Source: Mycobacterium sp. Marseille-P9652
GTDB lineage: Bacteria > Actinomycetota > Actinomycetes > Mycobacteriales > Mycobacteriaceae
Assembly (NCBI RefSeq): GCF_902652685.1
Contig: NZ_CACRUY010000003.1
Coordinates: 173,345 to 237,344, forward strand
DNA length: 64,000 nt
Direction of reading: 5' to 3'
This document shows positions 25,639 through 34,830 of the stretch, piece by piece (the first letter of the stretch is position 1; each line of letters starts with the position of its first letter). Both the position numbers and the translations under genes were made by a program. The notes beneath the pieces were generated by a model that was not told the DNA's origin, made no database searches, and saw nothing but the letters and a program-made list of their open reading frames with translations.

Positions 25639-26280
25639 CTACTGCCGAGCGCGCAGGTAGTCCTCGGCCCTGGCCACCGTCGCCGGGTCGGCCTTGGCGA
25701 GGCTGCCCGAATCGAAGGGCGGCTGGGGGTCGTATTCGATGAGCAGCTGGGCGGCCTGCGCGGCCTGCCGGTCGGCGAGCAGCTCCACCAGGCGCAGGGC
25801 CATGTCGACGCCGCTGGACACCCCGGCCGCGGTGATGATGCGCTGCGGCAGGTGCTCGACGACCCGCTCGGGGACGTAGCGCGCGCCCAGCTGGGTGAGC
25901 AGGTCGGCGGCCCGCCAGTGGGTGGTGGCGGTGAGGCCCTGCAGCAGTCCCGCGGCCGCGAGCAGCAGCGCCCCCGTGCACACCGAGGTGGTGAATGTGG
26001 TTCGGGGATGGACCGACCGCAGCCATGCGAGGATGGTCTCGTCGTGGATCAACTGCCGGGTCCCGATGCCGCCCGGGCAGACCACCACGTCCGGTGCGGT
26101 GATCTCGTCGAACCTCGCATCGCAGGTCATGCCGAGCATGCCGTTCTCGGTGCGCACGTCACCGCGCCGATGCCCCACGAACACCACGTCGAACGACGGA
26201 ATGCGTTGCAGCACTTCATAAGGACCCACGGCGTCCAAAGCCGTGAACCGCGCGAACAAGGGGATGGCGATCAGCGTCAT
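25639..26280 (-). CDS. DJ-1/PfpI (ThiJ) family protein
   Basis: 213 residues from ATG 26280, overlapping the stop of the GT87 gene in ATGA. N-terminal strand MTLIAIPLFARFTALDAVGPYEVLQRIP, nucleophile elbow TTSVCTGALLLAAAGLL with the reactive cysteine, and the earlier acidic ligand region (DVVVCPGGIGTRQL) place it with the GATase1 AraC-N/isonitrile hydratase-like DJ-1 subgroup; no DNA-binding domain follows. Possible isocyanide hydratase or amidase-type activity; substrate unknown. Translational coupling to the glycosyltransferase is seen but its functional meaning is unclear. Confidence 0.8.
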   Translation of the reverse strand: MTLIAIPLFARFTALDAVGPYEVLQRIPSFDVVFVGHRRGDVRTENGMLGMTCDARFDEITAPDVVVCPGGIGTRQLIHDETILAWLRSVHPRTTFTTSVCTGALLLAAAGLLQGLTATTHWRAADLLTQLGARYVPERVVEHLPQRIITAAGVSSGVDMALRLVELLADRQAAQAAQLLIEYDPQPPFDSGSLAKADPATVARAEDYLRARQ

Positions 26281-27926
26281 GGCGGCACGCTGCCGACCAA
26301 CTCGGTGTCGGTGTCGGGCGCCACGGCGGCCGGCCGTCGCTGGCCGGCGGGGCGCAACCATGCCGGGAGCCACCCCGGCGGGGCGTCGGGGGCGCGGTCG
26401 AACGGGCCGCCCGACGGGTCGTCGACCCGGCCACCCCAGCGCACCAGGTCCTCGTCGGGCCGGTAGATCTGCCGGATCACCAACGCGCACAGGGCGATGA
26501 CGGCGAGATCGCGCAGCAGCACGGTGGTGGTGAAGAACTGCTCCGGCAGCGACCGGTTGGGGTTGCCGTACAGGAAGTACATGCGGGGCACCCACACCAG
26601 CGCGTCGATCGTCATCCAGGCAAGCAGGATCCGCCGATGCGGCAACGCCAGGACGGCCAGCGGCACCAGCCACAGCGAGAACTGCGGGCTCCATACCTTG
26701 TTGGTCAGCAGGAAGGCGGCCACCACCAGGAACACCAGCTGTGCCAGCCGGGGCCGGACGGGAGCGGTGAAACCGATGTATGCGATTGCCGCACAGCATA
26801 ATACGAAGAGCACCGTGACGACGGCGTTGAGCACCGTCGGTGGCTGCCAGAAGCCGAGCTTCGGGTCCAGTCCGCGCCAGCCGGTGAACGACTTGACCAC
26901 GTTGTACAACGAGTCCATGTCGTCACCGCGCCGGGTGTTGAGCCGGAAGAACTCCGACCAGCCGCGCGGGAAGAGCACAAGCACGGGCAGGTTCACCAGC
27001 AGCCAGGTCGCCGCCGCAGCCGCAGCGGTGCGGCCCAGCGCCCCCAGGCGCCGCGTCCGCAGACCGATCACCAGCATCGGACCCAAAAACAACAGCGGGT
27101 AGAGCTTGGCCGCCGCGCCCAACCCGATCAGCACACCGGCTAGCGCCGGCTTGCGCCGCGCCCACGCCAACAGGCCCCCCATCGCCAAACCCGTTGCGAG
27201 GGCGTCGAAGTTGGTGAAGATCTGGAAGATCACCAGCGGTGACGCCGCCACCAGGGCCGCGTCCCACACGCGCCGGCCGGCCAGCCCGGCCGTCGCCCAC
27301 ACCGTCGCCAGCCAGGCCAGCGCGAGCCCGAACGCCGCGACGTTGAAGAACATCACGACCTCGGCGACCACCGGAACCGGCGCCAGCTTGCTCAACGCGG
27401 TGTAGCTCTTGGCCACCGCCATCGACACGTACTGATAGACGCCCGTCAGCACCGGATACTCCATGTAGCGCACCGCGGGCTTGCCGTCGTACTGGGTCTG
27501 CGGGGTTCCGCTCCCGTCCGTCTCGATCCAGCTGGACTTGTAGGGAAACTTGCCCTGGCTCAACAACTCCGCGCCGTACAGCGGCACCGTGTCGGAATAA
27601 CACAGCTCGTAATACGCCCGCTGGTTGTCCCAGTTGGCGACCCGCTGGTCACCCGTCCCGGTGCCCGTGCTCTGCAGGCAGGCGGCCTTCGTCGACCAGC
27701 CGAGCGCCATGAACACCAGCGCCATCAGGAACATCACCCGCACGGGTGTCATGACCCGGGTGCGGCCGATCAGCGCGTGCCGCCCCACCGGTCCGCCGAT
27801 GACCTCGGCCAGGGCGGCGCCCAAAGCTTCGGTGCGGCTGGGACAGTCGCGGTTGGCGACGCTCCGCAGATCGGTGGTCAGCGGCTGCGGTGAGATGGTG
27901 GCGACGGGCGGCTCGGCGCCCGTCAC
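26277..27926 (-). CDS. GT87-family polyprenyl-phosphate-dependent mannosyltransferase-like membrane protein (Rv0051-like)
   Basis: 549 residues with about 10-12 membrane helices (first at about 62-80). The DUF2029/GT87 fold is indicated by LLSQGKFPYKSSW.., VRYMEYPVLTGVYQYVSMAVAK, AFGLALAWLATVWA and FTNFDALATGLAMGGLLAWARRKPALAGVLIGLGAAAKLYPLL. Family members use polyprenyl-phosphomannose to extend lipoglycans of the PIM/lipomannan type on the outer face of the membrane; the exact linkage made by Rv0051 orthologues is not established. Its ATG overlaps the ponA1 stop, so wall synthesis and glycosylation genes are coupled. Confidence 0.88.
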   Translation of the reverse strand: MTGAEPPVATISPQPLTTDLRSVANRDCPSRTEALGAALAEVIGGPVGRHALIGRTRVMTPVRVMFLMALVFMALGWSTKAACLQSTGTGTGDQRVANWDNQRAYYELCYSDTVPLYGAELLSQGKFPYKSSWIETDGSGTPQTQYDGKPAVRYMEYPVLTGVYQYVSMAVAKSYTALSKLAPVPVVAEVVMFFNVAAFGLALAWLATVWATAGLAGRRVWDAALVAASPLVIFQIFTNFDALATGLAMGGLLAWARRKPALAGVLIGLGAAAKLYPLLFLGPMLVIGLRTRRLGALGRTAAAAAATWLLVNLPVLVLFPRGWSEFFRLNTRRGDDMDSLYNVVKSFTGWRGLDPKLGFWQPPTVLNAVVTVLFVLCCAAIAYIGFTAPVRPRLAQLVFLVVAAFLLTNKVWSPQFSLWLVPLAVLALPHRRILLAWMTIDALVWVPRMYFLYGNPNRSLPEQFFTTTVLLRDLAVIALCALVIRQIYRPDEDLVRWGGRVDDPSGGPFDRAPDAPPGWLPAWLRPAGQRRPAAVAPDTDTELVGSVPP

Positions 27927-30445
27927 GGCGGCGGCTGGCCTGGCGGCGGCGGGGCCTGTGGGCCGCCCGGCGGGACACCGTCCGGCGCCGGCGGCCCGGC
28001 CGTGATCGTCTGCGGCGGGCCGACCGGGATGGTGATGCCCGGCGCGACTTCGACCGTCGGCTGGATGACCGTTTCCGACGGCGGCGCCTTGGGCGGCGGC
28101 GGCGGCGCCGGCACGCCCGCATAGCCGCCGATCTCGCTCGGCTTGGGGAAGGACTCGTTGGACGTGCCCTTCAACGCCCCGTCCATGGTCGCCTTCCAGA
28201 TGTCCGACGGCAGGCCCGACCCGTAAACCTGACCGCCGGAAGAGTTTACGAGCGGTTTGTCACCCTTGACCGTGCCGACCCACACCGCCGTCGACAGCGA
28301 CGGCGTGTAGCCGACCATCCAGGCGTCCTTGTTCGAGTTGGTGTCACCGAACTGGGTGGTGCCGGTCTTAGCCGCCGACGGCCGGCCCCCGGCCAGGCTG
28401 TGCCCGCGCGAGTAGCCCGCGATCGGCTCCATGGCCGCGGTGACGTTGTCGGCGACGCCCTTGTCGATGCGCTGCTCGCCGCCGCTGTCGGAGTTCCCGG
28501 CATCGAACAGGACCTGGCCCTCGGAGTTCACCACCTTCTGCACGAAGTGTGGCCGGTGATACACGCCGGAGTCCGCGAGCGTGGCGTACGCGGCGGCCAT
28601 GTCGATGGGCCGGGTCTGGTACTGGCCCAGCACCACCCCGTTGTTGGGCGGACCGCCCTTGCCGTCCTCGGACAGCGTGTGGTCAACCCCCGGGAAGCTG
28701 GTGGCGATCCCGGCCTGATGCGCGGCGTCCGCGACCGCCTGCGGGCCGCCCTTCAGCTTGAGCATCAACCGGTAGTAGGAGGTGTTCAGCGATTGCTTGA
28801 GCGCCTGGGCGATATTGCAGGTTCCGCAGCCCTCACCCTCCACGTTGGTGATCTTGATGCCGTCCACCGTCAGCGGAGAGCTGTCGACCTGATACCCCAG
28901 CCCGATCCCCTGTTCGAGCGCGGCCACCAGCGCGAAGACCTTGAACGACGACCCGGTCTGCAGCCCGGCTTGGGCGAAGTCGAAGCCCTGCGCGTCCGAA
29001 CCGCCGTAGTAGGCCCGGATCGCGCCGTTGTGGGGGTCGATCGAGACGACGGCGGCGCGCATGTCGGGGTCCTCGCCGTCGAGATACTTCGACACGGCCT
29101 TCTCGGCGGCCTGCTGCGCCTTCGGGTCGATCGTCGTGGTGACCTGCAATCCCTGGGTGTTCAGCGTCTGCTCGTCGATGTTGAACAGGTCCATCAGTTC
29201 TTTGGTCACCTGACGCTCGATCAAACCGTTGGGCCCGCTCGTCTGGTTCTGCTCGCGGGCCAGGTCCGGCGGGACCGTCGCCGGAAACACCTGTGCCGCG
29301 CGCTCGCTCGGCGACAACGCCTTCGTCTGCACCATCCCGTCGAGGACCCAGTTCCAGCGGTCGGTCGCGCCCTTGAGGTCCACGGCGGGGTCCAGCGCGG
29401 ACGGCCGCCGGATGAGGGCGGCCAGCAGGGCGCCCTCCGAAACGGTCAGCTGCTCGGGGGGTTTGTTGAAGTACGCCTTGGCGGCGGCGGAAATCCCGTA
29501 CGCCCCGCGGCCGAAGTAGATGATGTTCAGATATGCCTGCAGCACATCGTCTTTGGACCACTCCCCCGACATCTTCGTGGCGATGACGAGTTCCTTCGCC
29601 TTGCGCATCAGGCCGCTCATCCCGTGCTGCGCGGAGCCGACGAGCGCGTTCTTGACGTACTGCTGGGTGATGGTCGAGCCGCCCTGCAGGTCGCCGCTGC
29701 CGAAGAGGTCGTTGTTCACCGCGCGCGCGAAGCCGCTGAAGTCGAAGCCGGGGTTCGAATAGAAGTTGCGGTCCTCGGCGGCGATCACCGCCTGGCGCAC
29801 GTGCACGGGCACCTGGTTGAGGTTGACGTCGACCCGATTGCCTTCGGGTGGAATGATTTTCGCGATCTCGGAGCCGTCGCTGGCCAGGATCGTCGACACC
29901 TGATTCGTCCGGATGTTGCCCGGTTTGGGGACGTCGACGATGAAGTAGGCCATGCCGAAGGTCACCAGCGGCAGCAGCACCAGCATCGCGACGGTCAGGT
30001 ACGCCGCCCGTCGCACCCACAGCCAGTTGACCTGCTGCGTCCAGCTCTGGCGGCGCCCGGGGCCGGGCTCACGGTGCGCGGGTCCGTCCGGCGGCCGGGG
30101 TCCCGGCGGTGGCGGGCCGCCCGAGAGCAGGCGGTCGCGCCGGGAGGAGCGCCTCCCGTCCAGCGCGGCCTTCACCTCGTCGAGCGGGTCGCGCTGCACC
30201 GGGCCGGTGGGGTGGTCCAGCGCGGCCTTGACCTCGTCGATGGGGTCGGCGCGCCGCGCCGATCGATCGTCGACGACGGGCGGCAGGACCGTCGTCAACC
30301 GGTCGTCCGGCGGGACGACGCGGCGCTGGCCGGGCACCGGGGGGACGCCCCGGGGGCCGCCGTCGCGCCGCTCGTGTCTGCCCACGCGCTCAGTCGGCGG
30401 CTGCGCGTCACTCCGCGACTGGTCGTGGGGCCCTTCGTTACTCAA
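27923..30445 (-). CDS. ponA1: Bifunctional class A penicillin-binding protein PonA1
   Basis: 840 residues. A cytoplasmic disordered tail (1-145) contains a duplicated motif, DPIDEVKAALD at 67-77 and DPLDEVKAALD at 86-96; one membrane helix (146-170); GT51 glycosyltransferase (about 190-370, with catalytic AAEDRNFY); transpeptidase with Ser499-Ser-Phe-Lys502, SLNTS, and KTGT at 693-696; and a proline-rich periplasmic tail, the part that binds RipA in M. tuberculosis. It polymerises and crosslinks peptidoglycan at the growing pole. The start must be the TTG at 30445 or a later codon; the preceding Rv0049-like gene overlaps by 8 nt. Confidence 0.95.
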   Translation of the reverse strand: MSNEGPHDQSRSDAQPPTERVGRHERRDGGPRGVPPVPGQRRVVPPDDRLTTVLPPVVDDRSARRADPIDEVKAALDHPTGPVQRDPLDEVKAALDGRRSSRRDRLLSGGPPPPGPRPPDGPAHREPGPGRRQSWTQQVNWLWVRRAAYLTVAMLVLLPLVTFGMAYFIVDVPKPGNIRTNQVSTILASDGSEIAKIIPPEGNRVDVNLNQVPVHVRQAVIAAEDRNFYSNPGFDFSGFARAVNNDLFGSGDLQGGSTITQQYVKNALVGSAQHGMSGLMRKAKELVIATKMSGEWSKDDVLQAYLNIIYFGRGAYGISAAAKAYFNKPPEQLTVSEGALLAALIRRPSALDPAVDLKGATDRWNWVLDGMVQTKALSPSERAAQVFPATVPPDLAREQNQTSGPNGLIERQVTKELMDLFNIDEQTLNTQGLQVTTTIDPKAQQAAEKAVSKYLDGEDPDMRAAVVSIDPHNGAIRAYYGGSDAQGFDFAQAGLQTGSSFKVFALVAALEQGIGLGYQVDSSPLTVDGIKITNVEGEGCGTCNIAQALKQSLNTSYYRLMLKLKGGPQAVADAAHQAGIATSFPGVDHTLSEDGKGGPPNNGVVLGQYQTRPIDMAAAYATLADSGVYHRPHFVQKVVNSEGQVLFDAGNSDSGGEQRIDKGVADNVTAAMEPIAGYSRGHSLAGGRPSAAKTGTTQFGDTNSNKDAWMVGYTPSLSTAVWVGTVKGDKPLVNSSGGQVYGSGLPSDIWKATMDGALKGTSNESFPKPSEIGGYAGVPAPPPPPKAPPSETVIQPTVEVAPGITIPVGPPQTITAGPPAPDGVPPGGPQAPPPPGQPPP

Positions 30446-30863
30446 TGGCCGTGCGGGCGCCGTTGCGCGCCGTCCGGGTGCCCCTTGGAGGCGGTGCCGG
30501 GCGCACCGCGCCGAGCACGTACGACTTGACCAGATGGTTCCAGCTGCAGGTCCGGCATACCTCCACCACGTGGACCGCGAACTCGTCGAACCGGGTCGCC
30601 AACAACACCAGTTCCTCGGCCGTGCGGGCCGACCCGGACACCGCGCCCAGGTGCTCGCCGAACACCCAGCTCACCAAGGTCAGCTGCTCCTTGCGGCAGA
30701 TCGGGCACATCACCCGGCTCTGTTTCCCATGAAACTTCGCCGCCCGCAGCAGGTACGGGTTCGCGTCGCACACCTCGGACACGCCCGTGCGGCCCGAGTA
30801 CACCTCGGCCAGCAGTGAGCGGCGCCGAAGCGCGTAGTCCACCACCTGTCGCTGCAGTCGCAC
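30438..30863 (-). CDS. Rv0049-like zinc-ribbon protein (DUF5318)
   Basis: 141 residues from GTG 30863 (VRLQRQVVDYALRRRSLLAEVYSGRTGVSEVCDANPYLLRAAKFHG). Two cysteine pairs, CPIC and CRTC, with another Cys in VCDANPY, suggest zinc binding. Conserved immediately upstream of ponA1 across mycobacteria, which suggests a link to wall synthesis or division. The C-terminal tail is basic and variable. No signal peptide, so cytoplasmic. Confidence 0.85.
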   Translation of the reverse strand: MRLQRQVVDYALRRRSLLAEVYSGRTGVSEVCDANPYLLRAAKFHGKQSRVMCPICRKEQLTLVSWVFGEHLGAVSGSARTAEELVLLATRFDEFAVHVVEVCRTCSWNHLVKSYVLGAVRPAPPPRGTRTARNGARTAIE

Positions 30864-30980
30864 GTTGACCAGAGTACGTCGCCGACCCTGGAGCTGATGC
30901 CAATCACCCCCCGCACACGGCCCGCGGACGCCGGCCATGAGACTTGTGCCGAACCCGACAAGGACTTCTACGATCATCCC

Positions 30981-31859
30981 GTGGCAAAAGCGCTCGGGAC
31001 TCCGCTCACCGGAGGGGCGACGTCGTCGACACGAGCCAAGGACGCCGACCGGCAGGAAACCTGCAAAGTCCTCGACGAGGCCTTGAACGACGGCGAGCTG
31101 TCCATGGAGGAGCACCGCCAGCGCGTGAGCGCGGCCACCAACGCCGTCACGCTCGGCGACCTGCGGGCCCTGGTGGCCGACCTGCAGTCCGGCGCCGCGA
31201 TGCAACAGCCAGACGTCACGCCGCTGGCGAAGCCCGCACGGCCCCGCGGGTGGGTGCTGCTCGCGGTGGCCTTCGTGGTGTCCGTGCTGCTGGGCATGGG
31301 CCTCGGCTGGGGCCTCTACGGCAACACCCGCTCGCCCCTGGACTTCACCACCGATCCCGGCGCCAAGCCGGACGGGGTCGGCCCGGTGGTGTTGACCCCG
31401 CCCACTGAACTGCAGTCGGTCGGCGGGCTCACCGGCCTCATGGAACAGACGCGCAAGCGGTTCGGGAACGCCATCGGGTACCGCATGGTCGTCTACCCGA
31501 CGTATGCGGTGCTCGACCGCCCGGATCCCTCGGACGATCGCCGTGTCCTGGCCTACGACTACCGCGGCGGGTACGGCGATCCGACGAGCTCCGCCAAGAG
31601 TTCGGCCGATGGGGCGGTTCCGGTGGACCTTTCCCGGTTCGACGTCACCAAGACCGTCGGCATCATGCGGGGCGCGCCCCAGACCCTGCATATCAAGCCG
31701 TCCGACGTCACGAGCACGTACTTGATCATCGAACCGGCGACGGACCCGACCGCGCCGGGATCGCTGTCGCTGTCGGTGTACGTCTCCAGCGATTACGGCG
31801 GTGGCTACATCGCCTTCGCAGGTGACGGCACCATCAAGCGAATCAACCCACCCTCCTGA
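30981..31859 (+). CDS. DUF1707 membrane protein (Rv0048c-like)
   Basis: 292 residues from GTG 30981. The N-terminal DUF1707 motif (RAKDADRQETCKVLDEALNDGELSMEEHRQRVSAATNAVTLGDLRALVADL, about 15-65) is a regulatory domain often found next to a membrane anchor; one helix follows (about 91-112), and the C-terminal 180 residues are extracytoplasmic and rich in beta structure. GTG 30981 is preferred: TACGAT at 30969-30974 would place transcription start at the GTG (leaderless), and the product then begins VAKALGTPL as in the tuberculosis orthologue. Divergent from the Rv0049-like gene. Confidence 0.8.
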   Translation: MAKALGTPLTGGATSSTRAKDADRQETCKVLDEALNDGELSMEEHRQRVSAATNAVTLGDLRALVADLQSGAAMQQPDVTPLAKPARPRGWVLLAVAFVVSVLLGMGLGWGLYGNTRSPLDFTTDPGAKPDGVGPVVLTPPTELQSVGGLTGLMEQTRKRFGNAIGYRMVVYPTYAVLDRPDPSDDRRVLAYDYRGGYGDPTSSAKSSADGAVPVDLSRFDVTKTVGIMRGAPQTLHIKPSDVTSTYLIIEPATDPTAPGSLSLSVYVSSDYGGGYIAFAGDGTIKRINPPS

Positions 31860-31925
31860 TCCCGACCGTCAGCCGTGACGGAGGGCACACCACGTCAGGT
31901 GAAGTTGTGGCGAATATATCGAAAC

Positions 31926-31951
31926 GATACGATGACACGAGACGTCGTACC
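31926..31951. promoter_or_regulatory. Candidate PadR operator
   Basis: Imperfect inverted repeat GATACGATG-N8-CGTCGTACC (7 of 9 positions symmetric) located 34-59 nt before the PadR start. PadR/LmrR proteins bind dyads with an 8-nt central spacing, commonly in their own promoter, so autoregulation is likely. Found by eye. Confidence 0.4.
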
Positions 31952-31984
31952 GTCGTAACCAATGATGCAAAAGGAGGTGGATCG

Positions 31985-32521
31985 ATGCTGGAGCTTGCCA
32001 TTCTGGGTCTCCTGATCGAGTCGCCCATGCATGGTTACGAGCTGCGCAAGCGGCTGACCGGCCTGCTCGGCGCGTTCCGGGCGTTTTCCTACGGTTCGCT
32101 CTACCCGGCCCTGCGGCGCATGCAGGCCGAGGGGCTGATCGCCGAGAACGCCGCCCCGGCTGGAACGCCCGTTCGCCGCGCCCGCCGCGTCTACCAGCTC
32201 ACCGACGAGGGTCGCCGGCGCTTCGCCGAGCTGGTGGCCGACACGGGCCCGCACAACTACACCGACGACGGCTTCGGCGTGCACCTGGCCTTCTTCAACC
32301 GGACTCCGGCGGAGGCACGGATGCGCATCCTGGAAGGCCGCCGGCGTCAGGTCGAGGAACGGCGCGAAGGCCTGCGCGAGGCGGTGGCGCGGGCCAGCAG
32401 TTCGTTCGACCGCTACACGCGTCAGCTCCATCAGCTCGGGCTCGAGTCCAGTGAGCGTGAAGTCAAGTGGCTCAACGAGCTCATCGCCGCGGAACGGGCC
32501 ATGCCCGGCCTTTCCGAATAG
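31985..32521 (+). CDS. PadR-family transcriptional regulator (Rv0047c-like)
   Basis: 178 residues from ATG 31985, with a strong AAAGGAGGTG ribosome site. PadR winged helix at about 1-85 (MLELAILGLLIESPMHGYELRKRL, FSYGSLYPALRRMQAEGLI, RRVYQLTDEGRRRF), then a C-terminal Vir-type helical dimerisation domain with a coiled coil (EARMRILEGRRRQVEERREGLREAVARA). It lies 90 nt upstream of ino1 in the same direction, the arrangement conserved in mycobacteria, so it may control inositol synthesis as well as itself. Confidence 0.92.
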   Translation: MLELAILGLLIESPMHGYELRKRLTGLLGAFRAFSYGSLYPALRRMQAEGLIAENAAPAGTPVRRARRVYQLTDEGRRRFAELVADTGPHNYTDDGFGVHLAFFNRTPAEARMRILEGRRRQVEERREGLREAVARASSSFDRYTRQLHQLGLESSEREVKWLNELIAAERAMPGLSE

Positions 32522-32611
32522 GCGTGAAACACCCTGCACGACACAAAAATTCAGAGATTTGCAGTCCGAATACCCGGGGACACAAGGTTATGAAGTTAGG
32601 AGAACGCCCAA

Positions 32612-33706
32612 ATGAGTGAGCAGAACGCGCCAGAAGCGCAGTCAGAGGTTCGAGTCGCCATTGTCGGCGTCGGCAACTGCGCGTCGTCGCTGGTTCAGGG
32701 CGTTGAGTACTACCAGAACGCCGACGAGACGTCGACGGTGCCCGGGCTCATGCACGTCCGGTTCGGGCCGTACCACGTTCGCGACGTCAAGTTCGTCGCG
32801 GCCTTCGACGTGGACGCCAAGAAGGTCGGCTTCGACCTGTCCGACGCGATCTTCGCCTCGGAGAACAACACCATCAAGATCGCCGACGTGCCGCCCACCA
32901 ACGTGGTGGTGCAGCGCGGTCCCACCCTGGACGGGATCGGCAAGTACTACGCCGACACCATCGAGCTTTCCGACGTCGAGCCCGTGGACGTCGTGCAGGT
33001 GCTCAAGGAAGCCAAGGTCGACGTCCTCGTCTCCTACCTGCCGGTGGGCTCGGAAGAGGCCGACAAGTTCTATGCCCAGTGCGCCATCGACGCCGGCGTC
33101 GCGTTCGTCAACGCCCTGCCGGTGTTCATCGCGTCGGACCCGGTGTGGGCCAAGAAGTTCGCCGACGCCGGCGTGCCGATCGTCGGTGACGACATCAAGA
33201 GCCAGGTGGGCGCGACGATCACTCACCGCGTCATGGCCAAGCTGTTCGAGGACCGCGGCGTGCAGCTCGACCGCACCATGCAGCTCAACGTCGGCGGCAA
33301 CATGGACTTCCTCAACATGCTCGAGCGCGAGCGGCTCGAGTCCAAGAAGATCTCCAAGACGCAGGCCGTCACCTCCAACCTGCAGCGCGAGTTCAAGACC
33401 CGCGATGTGCACATCGGCCCGTCCGACCACGTGGGTTGGCTCGACGACCGCAAGTGGGCGTACGTGCGCCTCGAGGGTCGCGCCTTCGGAGACGTGCCGC
33501 TGAACCTCGAGTACAAGCTCGAGGTGTGGGACTCGCCGAACTCGGCGGGCGTCATCATCGACGCGGTCCGCGCCGCCAAGATCGCCAAGGACCGCGGCAT
33601 GGGCGGACCGGTGGTTCCCGCGTCGGCTTACCTGATGAAGAGCCCCCCGCAGCAGTTGGTCGACGACGTCGCGCGGGCCCAGCTCGAAGAATTCATCGAG
33701 GGGTAG
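32612..33706 (+). CDS. ino1: Inositol-3-phosphate synthase
   Basis: 364 residues. Converts glucose 6-phosphate to myo-inositol 3-phosphate with NAD as internal redox cofactor, the first step to phosphatidylinositol, PIMs, lipoarabinomannan and mycothiol. Rossmann motif [18 protein letters not shown] at about 13-30; catalytic-domain segments [27 protein letters not shown] and [20 protein letters not shown] are those of the actinobacterial MIPS. Length is normal. TTAGGAGAA lies 9 nt before the ATG. Followed by a terminator hairpin. Confidence 0.97.
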   Translation: MSEQNAPEAQSEVRVAIVGVGNCASSLVQGVEYYQNADETSTVPGLMHVRFGPYHVRDVKFVAAFDVDAKKVGFDLSDAIFASENNTIKIADVPPTNVVVQRGPTLDGIGKYYADTIELSDVEPVDVVQVLKEAKVDVLVSYLPVGSEEADKFYAQCAIDAGVAFVNALPVFIASDPVWAKKFADAGVPIVGDDIKSQVGATITHRVMAKLFEDRGVQLDRTMQLNVGGNMDFLNMLERERLESKKISKTQAVTSNLQREFKTRDVHIGPSDHVGWLDDRKWAYVRLEGRAFGDVPLNLEYKLEVWDSPNSAGVIIDAVRAAKIAKDRGMGGPVVPASAYLMKSPPQQLVDDVARAQLEEFIEG

Positions 33707-33722
33707 TTCTTCTTCGCCGGGT

Positions 33723-33757
33723 GTGCGGTGAAGTCGCGTGGTGCGGCTTCACCGCAC
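33723..33757 (+). terminator. Terminator hairpin after ino1
   Basis: Perfect 11-bp arms GTGCGGTGAAG and CTTCACCGCAC with a 13-nt loop, beginning 17 nt after the ino1 stop and followed by TTTCCGTTTC. It is a strong stem with a short, interrupted T tract, typical of mycobacterial intrinsic terminators. Confidence 0.8.
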
Positions 33758-33837
33758 TTTCCGTTTCTCCCCGGGAGCAATCAGTTTGAGCTTTTGGCCC
33801 GCCGCGGCGCCGGGCGCCGGGTCTAGGGTCAGAGACC

Positions 33838-34752
33838 GTGACCGAAATCTCCGAGGACGAACTGGCCGGGCTGTCCGAATTCTCGCTGCTGCCCGAAAAC
33901 GCCGAGCAAGCCGGGGTGTCCGGCCCTATACCCGACGTCGAGCGGGTCGAGACGGGCACCGACGACGGCAGGATCAGCGCGCTGCGCTGGGGCGCCTCTC
34001 CCCCGCGCGTGGTTTTCCTCCACGGCGGTGGCCAGAACGCGCACACGTGGGACACCGTGATCGTCGGCCTCGGCGAGCCGGCGCTGGCCGTCGACCTGCC
34101 CGGGCACGGGCACTCGGCCTGGCGCGAGGACGGCGACTACTCGCCGCAGCTCAACGCCGACGCCCTGCTACCGGCGCTGCGTGAGCACGCGCCCGGAGCC
34201 GATCTCATGGTCGGGATGTCGCTGGGTGGATTGACGGCGCTGCGGGTGGCCGCGCAGGCGCCCGATCTGGTGAACGAACTGGTATTGATCGACGTCACCC
34301 CCTCGGCGCTGCAACGGCACTCGGAGATGACGAAGGAACAGCAGGGCACCGTGGCGCTGATGCACGGCGAACGCGAGTTCCCGAGCTTTCAGGCGATGGT
34401 CGACCTCACCGTCGCCGCGGCGCCGCACCGCGAGGTGAAGGCGCTGCGCCGCGGGGTGTTCCACAACTCGCGCCGCCTCGACAACGGCAACTGGACATGG
34501 CGCTACGACGCCATCCGCACCTTTCCGGATTTCGACGGCCTGTGGGACGACGTCGACAGGCTGTCCGCGCCCATCACGCTCATCCGCGGCGGCTCCTCGG
34601 GTTTCGTCAGCGACGACGACGCCGACGAGCTTGCAAGGCGCGCAACGCAATTCCGCGCGGCACACATCGTGGAGAATTCCGGGCACTCGGTCCAGAGCGA
34701 CCAGCCGCGGGCGCTGATCGACCTGCTCCGCGGAGTGCTCGGCGCGCTCTGA
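33838..34752 (+). CDS. Alpha/beta hydrolase (Rv0045c-like esterase)
   Basis: 304 residues from GTG 33838. Oxyanion strand VVFLHGGGQNAHTW, nucleophile Ser128 in VGMSLGG, and His283 in NSGHSVQSD form the visible parts of the triad; DLPGHGHS and LIDVTPS are further canonical strands. Rv0045c is a short-chain esterase with a bulky lid. TAGGGT (33824-33829) lies 8 nt before the GTG and no ribosome site is seen, so the mRNA is probably leaderless. Cytoplasmic. Confidence 0.9.
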   Translation: MTEISEDELAGLSEFSLLPENAEQAGVSGPIPDVERVETGTDDGRISALRWGASPPRVVFLHGGGQNAHTWDTVIVGLGEPALAVDLPGHGHSAWREDGDYSPQLNADALLPALREHAPGADLMVGMSLGGLTALRVAAQAPDLVNELVLIDVTPSALQRHSEMTKEQQGTVALMHGEREFPSFQAMVDLTVAAAPHREVKALRRGVFHNSRRLDNGNWTWRYDAIRTFPDFDGLWDDVDRLSAPITLIRGGSSGFVSDDDADELARRATQFRAAHIVENSGHSVQSDQPRALIDLLRGVLGAL

Positions 34753-34767
34753 GCCTATGGTGGCCAT

Positions 34768-34830
34768 ATGACCCGCGCCGACGACGATGCGGAGAGAAGC
34801 GACGAGGAGGAGTGGCGCCATGGATCGTGA
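34768..34830 (+). CDS. Leaderless 20-residue upstream ORF
   Basis: MTRADDDAERSDEEEWRHGS. TATGGT (34756-34761) ends 6 nt before the ATG, so a leaderless transcript would start translation here. The frame ends 11 nt past the start of the LLM gene, so ribosomes would terminate next to it; its GAGGAGGAG codons double as that gene's ribosome site. Such small leaderless ORFs are frequent in mycobacteria; coupling is inferred. Confidence 0.45.
   Translation: MTRADDDAERSDEEEWRHGS

Noticed and set aside
27890-30529. An 879-codon plus-strand frame
   Set aside because: Antisense of ponA1, rich in Arg/His/Gly with no motif.
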